From the NCBI GenBank assembly GCA_009918675.1, contig RGDM01000019.1, positions 1 through 57,900 of the forward strand: a stretch of DNA of 57,900 bases, written 5' to 3'. The notes under the pieces are model-generated. The model was not told where the DNA came from and did not search any database. It saw only the letters and a list, made by a program, of their open reading frames with translations. The position numbers and the translations under genes were made by a program. This stretch comes from a bacterium. GTDB taxonomy: Bacteria; Bdellovibrionota_B; Oligoflexia; Silvanigrellales; Silvanigrellaceae. Every line of letters starts with the position of its first letter. Within the stretch, counting starts at the first letter, position 1. This document shows positions 43,014 through 51,761 of this stretch, one piece after another.

Positions 43014-44648
43014 ATGAGCCACGGACCAAAAAAGCCAGCGCGCGTGCTGGCCAAAGAAAAAAGTCCTGATGCTCAAACCATCCTGGCCGGACTTGATCAA
43101 ATGTTGCAGAATCACAATCCGCAGCTCTTTGCGCAGACAAAAATACAGAGCCCGCGTATTCCAATTTTGATAGTTGAAGACCAAGCATTGATGCGCAAGG
43201 CGTACAAGCGCGTTCTTGAGCCAACGCAAATGTTTTCTATTCAGGACACTCAAACACCCAAAGATGCTATCCAATACCTTCGCAATCACGCGATTGATTT
43301 GGTGATCTTGGACTTGTATCTGAATAAAGGCAGTGGATTAGAGGTTCTCAATTACATCCGCTCACGCCCCATCGCCAATGACATCCCGGTTGTCTTTGTC
43401 AGTGGTGAGGCGTCTCGCGACGACATTGTGCACGCCATTGAATTGGGCGTGAACGATTACATAATCAAGCCCTTTGAACCTCAAGATCTTCTTTTTAAGA
43501 TAAGACAGGTTTTAGCGCGCTATGTTGACCCTCCTGCCAACCTGCAGCGCCTTAGAAATGCAGAAAACCTTCTTCTGCAAGGGCAACTCGGTGAGTCTCA
43601 TCAGGAGTTTTTGGCCCTTCGCGCAATCGAACCAGAATCACCCAGAGTCATTGTTGGCCTTGCCCATGCCGAATGGAAATTTGCCAACATTGCAGCTGCA
43701 AAAAACCTTTTGGAAGAAGCCATCAGAATCAGCGATATGTGTTTTCCTGCCTATGCACTGATGGCTGATATCCTTCTCCAGGAAGGAAAAAAACACGAAG
43801 CGATTGAATTTCTGCTGCGCGAACTCAGCCTAAACGGAAAGCGAGCTGGACGCAGAGTTCAGTTGGCCGATGTTTATTTTGACTTGCATGACTATCGGTC
43901 CGGACTTGAACAGATGCGCTTGGCGCTGTGTGACTTTCCCAACGATGAAGCGTTGCTTTTAAAAATGGCTAGCCTCCAAATGGAAATCGGTGATTCAGAA
44001 AAATCACTCCACTACTACTTAAAAACCCGGCGCAACGTTCCGCGTTCAAACTTGTCTCTAAAGGGAATCAGCGACGTTTGTGGCAAATTAAAAAACAATA
44101 AAAAAGCACTGCAGATCTTTACCGACTTCCTCAATCAAAAGCCCCAGCAGGCAGACGTCTTGCTTGCCCGCGCTCTCGTCCATGAAAAAATGGAAATGTT
44201 TGATGAAGCATTGGCTGATGTCGAGGCTTCGCTCATCTGCGAGCCCGATCAAACAGAAGCCATGACAAGCAAAGGCCGCTTGCTCAAACGGCTGGGACAA
44301 GAGATGCCGGCTCGCATGATATGGGCGTCGCTGACTCGAATTGACCCGAGTGCGGAAAGTATGTTTCAGGTCGGCATGATCAATTTTAATGCTGGAGATT
44401 TTGCGCAAGCTGCGCTGTATTTTGAAAGATCAATATTTGCGGAAGCAAATCATGCCAAATCACTTTATCACTTGGCATTAAGTTACAGAAAACTCGCTCA
44501 GTTTGGTAAGGCCAAGGCTGTTTGTCAGCAAGCCCTTGCACTTCTCCCGCAAAACGGTGAATTTAAGAAACTGCTCGAGGAACTCTCGGGGCACAAAGCG
44601 GCAGGCAAAAAGGCTGACTCAGCATCACTGCCGAAAAAAGCCGGTTGA
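43014..44648 (+). CDS. REC domain fused to TPR repeats
   Basis: 544 residues. After a ~45-residue basic leader, a receiver domain spans ~48-172: IVEDQALMRKAY, phospho-acceptor Asp in VILDLYLNKGSG, VFVSGE, and Lys in YIIKPFEP. The rest is about ten TPR-like helix pairs (AHAEWKFANIAAAKNLLEEA, AYALMADILLQEGKKHEAIEF, and so on) ending in a Lys-rich tail. No enzymatic output domain, so it is probably a phosphorylation-controlled scaffold, as with CheY-TPR proteins in Bdellovibrio- and Vibrio-type systems. ATG follows GGGAGAGGAGCG. Divergent from the cNMP regulator; both are signalling genes. Confidence 0.88.
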   Translation: MSHGPKKPARVLAKEKSPDAQTILAGLDQMLQNHNPQLFAQTKIQSPRIPILIVEDQALMRKAYKRVLEPTQMFSIQDTQTPKDAIQYLRNHAIDLVILDLYLNKGSGLEVLNYIRSRPIANDIPVVFVSGEASRDDIVHAIELGVNDYIIKPFEPQDLLFKIRQVLARYVDPPANLQRLRNAENLLLQGQLGESHQEFLALRAIEPESPRVIVGLAHAEWKFANIAAAKNLLEEAIRISDMCFPAYALMADILLQEGKKHEAIEFLLRELSLNGKRAGRRVQLADVYFDLHDYRSGLEQMRLALCDFPNDEALLLKMASLQMEIGDSEKSLHYYLKTRRNVPRSNLSLKGISDVCGKLKNNKKALQIFTDFLNQKPQQADVLLARALVHEKMEMFDEALADVEASLICEPDQTEAMTSKGRLLKRLGQEMPARMIWASLTRIDPSAESMFQVGMINFNAGDFAQAALYFERSIFAEANHAKSLYHLALSYRKLAQFGKAKAVCQQALALLPQNGEFKKLLEELSGHKAAGKKADSASLPKKAG

Positions 44649-44728
44649 GAGCTCGGCACATGCGCTTTACTGCCAGCGTCCCGAGAACTTCCGGCAAAGG
44701 CAACCAACATCACCACAAGGAAGACACC

Positions 44729-45238
44729 ATGACACGCGATAACAAACAATCTCCGCAGGAACCTTTGTGGATATCACGGGAAGATCTTCAAGACATCGCA
44801 AAAATTGGTGGCGACCTTCTCAAGCGCACCGTGAGTTCGAGTATTGACGTACTTAAAGACGTTACCGACACGCTGCCCAAAGATGCCGGACAGCTGATCT
44901 CAAAAAGTCGGGAAGAGATGATGAAAGGTCTTTCCCGAGAATTTGCGCAGAATCTGGTTTCGCTGGCCGTTGATAAGGTTTTTTCGGCAGTGCGCGATCA
45001 CAGCTTGGATATTTCAATTCGCGTTCGCAAAGCAGGTGAAGCTGAAGACACGCAAAGCAAACCAAACCACGATAACAATCACGCCGATGCCAGCCATCGC
45101 GGACATTCAACCCAGCGCCGCCGGCATCATGAATCGGATGCCCATGACAACACCAGGCATTCGAATCATTCCTCTGCCGACCACCACGGACATCAACCAG
45201 CCGCTAGAAAGAATCCGCGGGGTCGTCATCAGACGTAA
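44729..45238 (+). CDS. Small protein with a His-rich tail
   Basis: 169 residues from ATG 44729 (AAGGAAG upstream). Residues ~1-100 are helical with polar surfaces (DLQDIAKIGGDLLKRTVSSS, VLKDVTDTLPKDAGQLIS), with no membrane segment. Residues ~115-169 are a low-complexity tail rich in His, Asn, Asp and Arg, with about 17 His; such tails commonly bind Ni, Zn or Cu. No recognised family. The 3' end overlaps the convergent BFD-ferredoxin gene by 35 nt. A metal-storage or metallochaperone role is possible but rests on composition only. Confidence 0.6.
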   Translation: MTRDNKQSPQEPLWISREDLQDIAKIGGDLLKRTVSSSIDVLKDVTDTLPKDAGQLISKSREEMMKGLSREFAQNLVSLAVDKVFSAVRDHSLDISIRVRKAGEAEDTQSKPNHDNNHADASHRGHSTQRRRHHESDAHDNTRHSNHSSADHHGHQPAARKNPRGRHQT

Positions 45239-45485
45239 CATCGGATGGCAGGGTTGAGGTCAACGGCCGCCCTCCGTTTTTAATAATCTGCTCTATCACC
45301 GGCCGGCAGCGGGTAGCCCCACAACCACCATTGCCACTGCCCGTTGCCTTGTTGACCTCTTCAACCGTCGAGCATCCATTTTGAACAGCATCACAAATGC
45401 GCGACATCTTAATACCCTTGCAAATACAGACAACGCGAACGCGTGCTTTGATTTCTTCAAGGGAGAGTTTTTTATTCTCGCTCAT
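45204..45485 (-). CDS. BFD-like [2Fe-2S] protein
   Basis: 93 residues. Shows the bacterioferritin-associated ferredoxin layout: C-x-C (VVCICKGI) near the N-terminus and C-x4-C (GGCGATRCRPVIE) later, with a central ICDAVQNGCSTVEEVNKATG helix pair. BFD-like domains hold a [2Fe-2S] cluster and often move electrons to iron stores or serve nitrite reductase and NifU-type enzymes. A Pro/Asp/Ser-rich tail follows. It starts directly after the panB stop. It overlaps a His-rich protein gene running toward it. Confidence 0.8.
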   Translation of the reverse strand: MSENKKLSLEEIKARVRVVCICKGIKMSRICDAVQNGCSTVEEVNKATGSGNGGCGATRCRPVIEQIIKNGGRPLTSTLPSDVTSDDDPADSF

Positions 45486-46307
45486 TCATTTACCCACAGG
45501 AAAACTGCGTTCATTCACTTCTCGGCAATAATTTTCAACTGCATCGACAACCACATTTTCCAAATTCGCAAAGTGCTTGAGAAACTTTGGTTTGAAATCC
45601 ATGTTCATGCCAAGCATGTCTTGCAGAACAAGGATCTGTCCATCACAGCTATTTCCAGCACCAATACCAATGGTTGGCACCTGACAACTTTGAGTGACTC
45701 GACGCGCCGTGGCTTCATCGACCAACTCAAGAACAATCGCAAAACAACCCGCATCAACCAACCTTTGCGCTTCATCTAAAAGCCGTAGCTGAGCTTCTTC
45801 ACTGCGTCCTTGAATACGGTATCCACCCAGTGCATGCACACTTTGCGGCACTAGGCCAATATGACCCATCACCGGTATTCCGTGGGTAGTGAGTCGAGAA
45901 ATTTGCCGGCAAAGTTCGGCCGAAGCACCCTCAATTTTAAGCGCTTCCGCACCAGCCCGCATCAATCGTTCTGCATCTGCGTACAGCCGCTCGTCAGTGA
46001 ATCCGGCACTTGCGAATGGCACATCGGACACCAACAGTGGAGTTTTCAAAGATTTCGCGACGCAGCGTGTATGGTAAGCAACGTCATCCACAGTCACGGT
46101 TAGAGTTGAATCACCACCCTGCATCACGTGGCCAAGGCTGTCGCCAACAAGCACAACATCGAGGTCCGTTTTTTCCAGTAGGCGTGCGAATGTCGCATCA
46201 TAACAAGTCAATGCAGTGAGGGGAGCGCCACCCTTTCGGCTCAAAATGTCGGTCACTCGGCGTTTTTTACGCTGTGCAGATTGCTCGCTGTTTGCTGCAT
46301 ATGACAT
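45486..46307 (-). CDS. panB: 3-methyl-2-oxobutanoate hydroxymethyltransferase
   Basis: First committed step of pantothenate (CoA) synthesis: methylene-tetrahydrofolate plus alpha-ketoisovalerate gives ketopantoate. 273 residues. TIM-barrel motifs: TALTCYDATFARLLEKT, VLVGDSLGHVMQGGDSTLTVT (Asp metal ligand), PFASAGF, AEALKIEGA, PVMGHIGLVPQSVHALGGYRIQGR (catalytic region), and PTIGIGAGNSCDGQILVLQDMLG. Start ATG with GAGGAGG upstream. Divergent from the GST-like gene. The following BFD gene is read from the same mRNA. Confidence 0.95.
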   Translation of the reverse strand: MSYAANSEQSAQRKKRRVTDILSRKGGAPLTALTCYDATFARLLEKTDLDVVLVGDSLGHVMQGGDSTLTVTVDDVAYHTRCVAKSLKTPLLVSDVPFASAGFTDERLYADAERLMRAGAEALKIEGASAELCRQISRLTTHGIPVMGHIGLVPQSVHALGGYRIQGRSEEAQLRLLDEAQRLVDAGCFAIVLELVDEATARRVTQSCQVPTIGIGAGNSCDGQILVLQDMLGMNMDFKPKFLKHFANLENVVVDAVENYCREVNERSFPVGK

Positions 46308-46459
46308 ACCTGAAGTACCTCCTCGTCATCGCCATGGACACCGTCCGGGCGATACCTTACAACAAAACTATCGTGACACAGTTGCCATAAGGCACAAGTC
46401 GCAGAGGAGCTCAAGTCCCCCGACAGCACCTCTGCCCTCAACAACAGTCGGACAAAAGC

Positions 46460-47152
46460 GTGGACACACTCTACTGGAACTCAGATTCCCCGTACTGCCG
46501 CATCGCTCTTTTAGCGATTGCGTCGCTTCTCGACAGGCACACAACAGCCAAGAAGCTCATTCACTTAAGCTGGAGCGAACTCAAGCGCATCACGCCCAAT
46601 GATCTGCTCGGCTCGGCCGCAACGGTTCCGTGCCTTCACTCGGCAAAGGGCAGCATCATAGACGACAGTCTGCGCATCATCGCGCACCTCCTGCAAAACG
46701 CTTTTACTCCGTGGTTTTTATCTTCAGATGGCTGTTTTTATCGCATTGCTGAAGGCCAATTATCGCGTGTCATGTATGCCCTTTACGACGGACCTCGCGA
46801 CAACACTTTAGAAAAACTCAGAGGGCAGTGGTTACGCGCACTCGACTCACTGAATCACTCAATTGCGCATTCTCCGATTCACGCCTCAAAAAGTGGAAGT
46901 CAGAGCGGAAACGAAGAAAGTTTTTCGCTTGGTTTCGCTGCAGCTCACACTTTTATTAGCATCTGCCTTGCCCTGCAAAAGGAGTGGGCAAAGGACATTC
47001 CCGCTGAATTGCGACGAAACCTTCTAACATTCGAGAAGACACAAACATTTCAATGGATGAGTGAACAGGTCACGAACGAGGGGAGTCGAATTCCAACTCA
47101 CTTGCCCTGCGGGGAAATCGAACTTGGTACACTCCCCGATGGGGCTGATTGA
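46460..47152 (+). CDS. Glutathione S-transferase-like protein
   Basis: 230 residues from GTG 46460. The N-terminus reads as a thioredoxin-fold strand-helix unit (TLYWNSDSPYCRIALLAIASLL), with Ser/Tyr/Cys in the GST catalytic position, followed by NDLLGSAATVPCLHSAKGSIIDDSLRII, where VPCL matches the cis-Pro loop (usually VPVL) and IDDS the glutathione-binding (E/D)S. The C-terminal half is helical, as in GSTs. Sequence is divergent and the active-site residue is uncertain; could be a DsbA-like or Grx2-like disulfide protein. Its last 55 nt overlap the convergent protease gene. Confidence 0.6.
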   Translation: MDTLYWNSDSPYCRIALLAIASLLDRHTTAKKLIHLSWSELKRITPNDLLGSAATVPCLHSAKGSIIDDSLRIIAHLLQNAFTPWFLSSDGCFYRIAEGQLSRVMYALYDGPRDNTLEKLRGQWLRALDSLNHSIAHSPIHASKSGSQSGNEESFSLGFAAAHTFISICLALQKEWAKDIPAELRRNLLTFEKTQTFQWMSEQVTNEGSRIPTHLPCGEIELGTLPDGAD

Positions 47153-48627
47153 GATTGTGGCTGACCCGATGGCTGCACGGCTTCACCCGGACTTGCCCGA
47201 TAACATAACGCGCCCGAACCCATCATGAGCGGACGAATGCGATCTGAGGGAATTGCAAAATTTATATTTTGCGCTCCTGTTTCATTCAGATAACCAAGAA
47301 TCACACCAAGGAGATTTCCGCGGTCGTCAAAGATTGCTCCGCCGCTACTGCCCTTGGAAATGGGTGCATCGAATTGAATGAGATCGGGACGCAGACCACT
47401 GAGTAAGCCCTGCGCAATCGTTCGTGTCATGCGCTCTGGATTCGCAATCGCGAAAACCCGACTGCCAGGTTCGGGCATCACTGCAGCCGCAGGGAGCGGC
47501 GCAAAGCTAATAACACCATTCAGAGCAAGCTCGTTTGCCTCAACAGGAACAAAAAATATCGCCAGGTCTACATTCGACTCGCTCGGAAAGCACACACCAG
47601 AGATAGGTTTCCTGAAAACCGTCTGTCCGCGCGGATCAACCCCGTAGCCAATTTCCATGCGCCGCATGCCTTCCATGACATGAGCATTCGAGACCACAAC
47701 CAAATACGAACCCGGAGGCAAAACAGTGGCCTCAGCCGCAGAATTGGGGCTCGCCATGAATGGATAACTCACCATCAGATCTTGCAGCGCCGTTCGCAGG
47801 GTTGCGTCTTCAGAGCGGATCCAAAGAGTTCCGAGCAAAACTCCCGAGCCATAGTTTCCATCGCCAAGAATTTCGACCAAAGCTGAGCTTCTTGCTTTAA
47901 AAATCTCCCGACCATCCATCGGCGTGCCCAATGAAGACGACGGAAGAACAGGCGCGGGGATAGGAGTAACAACTGGAAGATTCAGAGCTGTATTCGAGAT
48001 TGCAGAATTATTGGAAACAGAAGCTCCAGCTGAAACATTGTTGTTCGGCTGCGCTGGCACGCTTGCAGGCGGATTCGCATATGTACTTGCCGGCGCATTG
48101 ACCACCTCAACAGGAGTTGAGGGTGGCACAACTGCTTGTGCCTGACCCGAGCCGCCAGCCAACGGCAAACCATTTTCTATTTCTGTTTTGATGTAGCCGC
48201 GCTTTTTCAGTTCCGACAGATTACTCATTGCAGGTTCATATCCAAGCATCGCTGCCCTGCGATACCAACTGACTGCTGTGGGAAGGTCTTTTGCTGTTGC
48301 GTCGTCAGACCACAGAGGGTCGGACATCAAGCCAAGCATATTCATAGCCCGCAAATCGCCACCATCCGCTGCACGGGTTAAATATTGCTTTGCGAGCGGA
48401 CGATTGCGAGCGATTTGGTCGCCCATAAAGTAACGCATGCCCAACTGATAAGCCGCTTTCGGATCGCCGGCGTCGGCGCGCGTTTGCAGCTCTCCACCAA
48501 CAACAACATTGCCTTGGGCAACAACTCGCTGGGAAAAAAGCGCCACACTTGCCACCCCAAGGAGCGCCACGCTGAGCGCGATTCGGGATGATTTTTTGCG
48601 GAGAATGTTTTCCCTCGCGATGCGCAT
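47098..48627 (-). CDS. Sel1-repeat plus trypsin-like (S1) exported protease
   Basis: About 509 residues. Signal peptide ~1-40 (IALSVALLGVASVALFSQRVVA). Two or three Sel1-like repeats (AAYQLGMRYFMGD, AMNMLGLM, AVSWYRRAAMLGYEPAMSNL) are followed by an Ala/Pro/Asn/Val-rich linker (~160-240) and a chymotrypsin-fold protease: His in VVSNAHVMEG, Asp in SNVDLAIFFV, Ser in SKGSSGGAIFD. The triad is intact. No PDZ domain, unlike DegP. ATG 48627 is preferred to the TTG at 48636 that overlaps the mrp stop; GGAG lies upstream. Periplasmic or secreted location is likely. It follows mrp directly. Confidence 0.85.
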   Translation of the reverse strand: MRIARENILRKKSSRIALSVALLGVASVALFSQRVVAQGNVVVGGELQTRADAGDPKAAYQLGMRYFMGDQIARNRPLAKQYLTRAADGGDLRAMNMLGLMSDPLWSDDATAKDLPTAVSWYRRAAMLGYEPAMSNLSELKKRGYIKTEIENGLPLAGGSGQAQAVVPPSTPVEVVNAPASTYANPPASVPAQPNNNVSAGASVSNNSAISNTALNLPVVTPIPAPVLPSSSLGTPMDGREIFKARSSALVEILGDGNYGSGVLLGTLWIRSEDATLRTALQDLMVSYPFMASPNSAAEATVLPPGSYLVVVSNAHVMEGMRRMEIGYGVDPRGQTVFRKPISGVCFPSESNVDLAIFFVPVEANELALNGVISFAPLPAAAVMPEPGSRVFAIANPERMTRTIAQGLLSGLRPDLIQFDAPISKGSSGGAIFDDRGNLLGVILGYLNETGAQNINFAIPSDRIRPLMMGSGALCYRASPGEAVQPSGQPQSQSAPSGSVPSSISPQGK

Positions 48628-48632
48628 GTGAT

Positions 48633-49820
48633 TCAAACTCCTTTTTCGAGTTCGACCAATCTCTTTACCGCCTTGTCAGCAATCTCAGCAAACCGCATCC
48701 GCACCGGATGACCTTGCACAGCAGTCAGGGGCTCACCGGAGTCACCCGCATGACGTAATTCGGGCATCAATGGAACATGACCCAACACTGGAACTTCAAA
48801 TTTATGAGAGACTTTTTCAGCTCCACCGGTGCCGAAAATATGCGACTCAACTCCACAGGCCGGGCAGTGGAAGGAAGCCATATTTTCAACAACACCCAAA
48901 ATTGGCACTTCCGTTTTTTGGAACATCACAATGCCTTTGACTGCATCGAGAAGCGCAACGTTTTGCGGAGTTGTGACAATCACAGAGCCGGCAATTGGCA
49001 AGCTTTGAACGAGCGTGAGCTGCGCGTCGCCCGTTCCGGGAGGAAGATCGATGACAAGGAAATCAAGCTCGCCCCAATCCACATCGTAAAAGAACTGCTG
49101 CAAGGCTTTCATCACCATCGGGCCGCGCCAAATAACCGCACTTTCTTCGGGTGCAAAGAAACCGAATGACATGATTTTCACGCCAAACTTTTCCGGAGGA
49201 ACGATCTTGTTTGATTCATTCACTTGCGGATCTTGGTTTACACCCAACATCATTGGCAAGCTTGGGCCATAAATATCTGCATCCAACAAACCAACTTTGT
49301 AACCTTGGTTGTGCAATGCCAGAGCTAAATTCACGCTCACGGTGCTCTTGCCAACGCCGCCTTTGCCGCTCGCGACTGCAATGATCCGACGAACACCTGG
49401 AATGGCCCGTTTGCTTGACGCAGGATTGGTTTTACCAGCTGCTGACGCCTGTGTGTGGCCATGCGCGTGGTCATGTGAATGTGCGTGGGAGTGAGAATGT
49501 GAATGCGCGCTGGCTTGGGTGTTCCCACCAGGGCGAGTCGCAGCAGCTTGGGTGGTTGCCGTTTTATCGCGTCGCTCCATGAAAACTTTCAGCTCAATTC
49601 CGCCGCTGAGCAACGGAGAGGCCGCTTGCCGAAGAAATGTTTCGACCGCAATTTTGTTCTGAAGATCGAGGCCGTCGCTGTAAAAGCGAACCATGACTTG
49701 CCCGCCATCCTGTGCAGCGGAATAAAGGCGTTCGTTCCAAACGAACTCACCCAATTTGCTGCGCAACGACTCGGGCAAATCTGCTTGTAAGCCACGCAGA
49801 GATGATAAAAGATCGTTCAT
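48633..49820 (-). CDS. mrp: Mrp/ApbC-type iron-sulfur carrier ATPase
   Basis: About 395 residues from ATG 49820. N-terminal MIP18-like segment (LLSSLRGLQADLPESL). Then a His-rich linker (SHSHSHAHSHDHAHGH, about residues 105-125) and the deviant Walker P-loop VASGKGGVGKSTVSVNLA, DADIYGPSLPMMLG, WRGPMVMKAL, IDLPPGTGD, and a Cys pair FHCPACG that binds the transferred [4Fe-4S] cluster. Assembles and delivers Fe-S clusters with the NifU-like protein just upstream. The His-rich linker is not usual for the family and could bind iron or zinc. Protease gene follows immediately. Confidence 0.93.
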   Translation of the reverse strand: MNDLLSSLRGLQADLPESLRSKLGEFVWNERLYSAAQDGGQVMVRFYSDGLDLQNKIAVETFLRQAASPLLSGGIELKVFMERRDKTATTQAAATRPGGNTQASAHSHSHSHAHSHDHAHGHTQASAAGKTNPASSKRAIPGVRRIIAVASGKGGVGKSTVSVNLALALHNQGYKVGLLDADIYGPSLPMMLGVNQDPQVNESNKIVPPEKFGVKIMSFGFFAPEESAVIWRGPMVMKALQQFFYDVDWGELDFLVIDLPPGTGDAQLTLVQSLPIAGSVIVTTPQNVALLDAVKGIVMFQKTEVPILGVVENMASFHCPACGVESHIFGTGGAEKVSHKFEVPVLGHVPLMPELRHAGDSGEPLTAVQGHPVRMRFAEIADKAVKRLVELEKGV

Positions 49821-49825
49821 TATAA

Positions 49826-50050
49826 TCACCACACCTGCTCGATGCCTTTGACCTCTGGAACCAGATCAACGAGCATCTTTTCAACACCCTCGTAAAGCGT
49901 TAGCGCACTTGACGGACAATGAGCACAGGCACCCACCAACCGCACCTTGACGATGCCATCTTCAACGTCCACAAGCTCAATATCTCCGCCATCGGCTTGC
50001 AGCGCGGGACGCACTTTGTTTTCGATGATTTCCTGAATTTTGGCTATCAT
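49826..50050 (-). CDS. NifU-like C-terminal-domain Fe-S protein
   Basis: 74 residues from ATG 50050 (AAGGTGA upstream). Single Nfu domain: IIENKVRPALQADGGDIELVDVEDG and the cluster-binding C-x2-C in VGACAHCPSSALTLYEGVE. This minimal NfuA-type scaffold carries a [4Fe-4S] or [2Fe-2S] cluster to target proteins. It is the first gene of nfu-mrp-protease, with only 5 nt before mrp, forming a two-step Fe-S carrier unit. Confidence 0.92.
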   Translation of the reverse strand: MIAKIQEIIENKVRPALQADGGDIELVDVEDGIVKVRLVGACAHCPSSALTLYEGVEKMLVDLVPEVKGIEQVW

Positions 50051-50087
50051 ACGCTCACCTTCTCGTTGGATGGACCAAAGCAACTGA

Positions 50088-50123
50088 TTGAATCCTGACC
50101 TTCTGACAACATAATCGTCAGAA
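50088..50123 (+). promoter_or_regulatory. Putative porin promoter overlapping a perfect inverted repeat
   Basis: TTGAAT (50088-50093) and CATAAT (50110-50115), 16 bp apart, precede the first porin. The -10 lies in the 9-bp spacer of an exact inverted repeat TTCTGAC (50101-50107) / GTCAGAA (50117-50123). A dimeric repressor or activator bound here would cover the promoter. Confidence 0.55.
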
Positions 50124-50240
50124 ACCGTGGGTCAAGGCTATATTTTTTCGGGGGTCAGGCACTTTGTCGTTGGGATCCCACATGTTAACCTCAATCATCA
50201 ACGGCTTGAAATGCCCGGACTTGTGCCTCTCGGAGAGACT

Positions 50241-51734
50241 ATGGCCCGTTTGGTTCCTCAACTGCGCCTTGGCGCTTGCCTCACGGCATTGGCCTGGGGT
50301 CTGAGCACGCTGCCCATTGCACGGGCAGATGATGGATTTGAATTCGGCGGCTACTGGCGTGCCGGCTACAACACCGCGTCCGCTGTAACTGCACAAGAAC
50401 TTGTGACTCGTAAGCTGAGTTGGAAGGACTTTGTCGATACCCTTCAGGGTCTCACGGGTGAACAGTCCGACTCACAAGATCTCCCAGGCTTAAAAACGAC
50501 TCGCCACGCGCACAATCCAACATACTTTCAAGTCCGCTTGGGACAGCGTTTTTCCAACGGTGTCGACGCTAAATTCCGCCTCGACAGCTTTGGCCCGCTT
50601 TTTCATGAACTGGCAGATACCTCAGCAGAGGCAAACGTTAAAAACGCAGCCAATCTGCGGGTGCGCGACCTCTATTTGAGCTTCCCGCTGAGCGTTGAAA
50701 ATACCCGTCTTTGGGCAGGTTCGCGGATGCTCGAATTTGAAGACCTGCGTCTCTTTGATGGAGGAAACCCATTCGACCTTAACGCGATGGGTGTTGGTAT
50801 CGAAGGGCCACGCTATGAAGCAGTGCTCAGCTACAACAAAGCACAACGTACGGCGATTGTGACCAACGCCAATGGCCAGATCCTCACCAACAATCAGCAA
50901 AATTCGACGGTCAACACCAAAGATGTAACACTGCTCGCACGCATGGAATTGCAACCCTGGAAGGCATTTCAGGTGAAGCCGATGTTGAAGTTTGTCAACC
51001 ATGCCGGAGCACCCGCCGACACGATCAGCGCAATTCGCAGAAAAGCAATTGAAGGCTCTGTAGAATCGACTTTGGGTGCTGTTATCTCAAGAACAGGACG
51101 TCCGGGATATTGGGGCAACTCTGTTGTTGCCGTGCGTGTCACCCCCTCTGGTTTGATTGGACGAACTGACCAAGACGAAAATCGCGGCGACGACACGACA
51201 AAAAATCTTGCCAAACAAACAAACGCTGAAAACTTCACAGAACGAAATGCTGCGCTGCGTGGCGACAGCAAAAAATTCGACACGACTTTTATTATCAATG
51301 ACACAGGCAACATCGATTTCGTGCGCTGGGGACTTCTGACTGGTCTGTGGATTGAACACGACATCTACACTAACGGACGGCCATCGTGGAAATTACAGGG
51401 TTCAACCATCGTTCGTGATGGCGAAAATCGAACTAAGAAAAACACTCGATTGTCGGTTGGCGTTCAACCGGTTTACTACATTAGTGACCAAGTCCACGCA
51501 GCTCTCGACCTGAATTACGCCATGCGAACCCAACGACTTTCAAACACCGATGCAAATGGTCTGCTGATTACGCCCATATTGCGTTACGCAATGAACAAGT
51601 CGGCGCTTGGCACACCGCAAATCTACACTTCGTTCTCGTACGGTCGCTACGACGCAGAAACCAAACGACAACCCGACGGCTCGTTCAAAACAACTCTGGT
51701 CACAACCCAGACTGGTTTTGAGATCTGGTTCTGA
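50241..51734 (+). CDS. LamB-like outer-membrane porin 1
   Basis: About 497 residues from ATG 50241 (CGGAGAG upstream). Signal peptide ends in TLPIARA; mature start DDGFEFGGYWRAGYN resembles maltoporins (GYFRSG). Other LamB-style sections: RDLYLSFPLSVENTRLWAGSR, EFEDLRLFDGGNPFDLNAMGVGIEG, LNYAMR and a barrel-closing C-terminal EIWF. An 18-strand barrel for sugar or oligosaccharide diffusion is expected; actual substrate unknown. It has a close homologue immediately downstream, indicating duplication. A perfect inverted repeat over the promoter suggests regulation. Confidence 0.8.
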   Translation: MARLVPQLRLGACLTALAWGLSTLPIARADDGFEFGGYWRAGYNTASAVTAQELVTRKLSWKDFVDTLQGLTGEQSDSQDLPGLKTTRHAHNPTYFQVRLGQRFSNGVDAKFRLDSFGPLFHELADTSAEANVKNAANLRVRDLYLSFPLSVENTRLWAGSRMLEFEDLRLFDGGNPFDLNAMGVGIEGPRYEAVLSYNKAQRTAIVTNANGQILTNNQQNSTVNTKDVTLLARMELQPWKAFQVKPMLKFVNHAGAPADTISAIRRKAIEGSVESTLGAVISRTGRPGYWGNSVVAVRVTPSGLIGRTDQDENRGDDTTKNLAKQTNAENFTERNAALRGDSKKFDTTFIINDTGNIDFVRWGLLTGLWIEHDIYTNGRPSWKLQGSTIVRDGENRTKKNTRLSVGVQPVYYISDQVHAALDLNYAMRTQRLSNTDANGLLITPILRYAMNKSALGTPQIYTSFSYGRYDAETKRQPDGSFKTTLVTTQTGFEIWF

Positions 51735-51761
51735 TTTTTGCACACCAGAGGGTTTGAAGTA

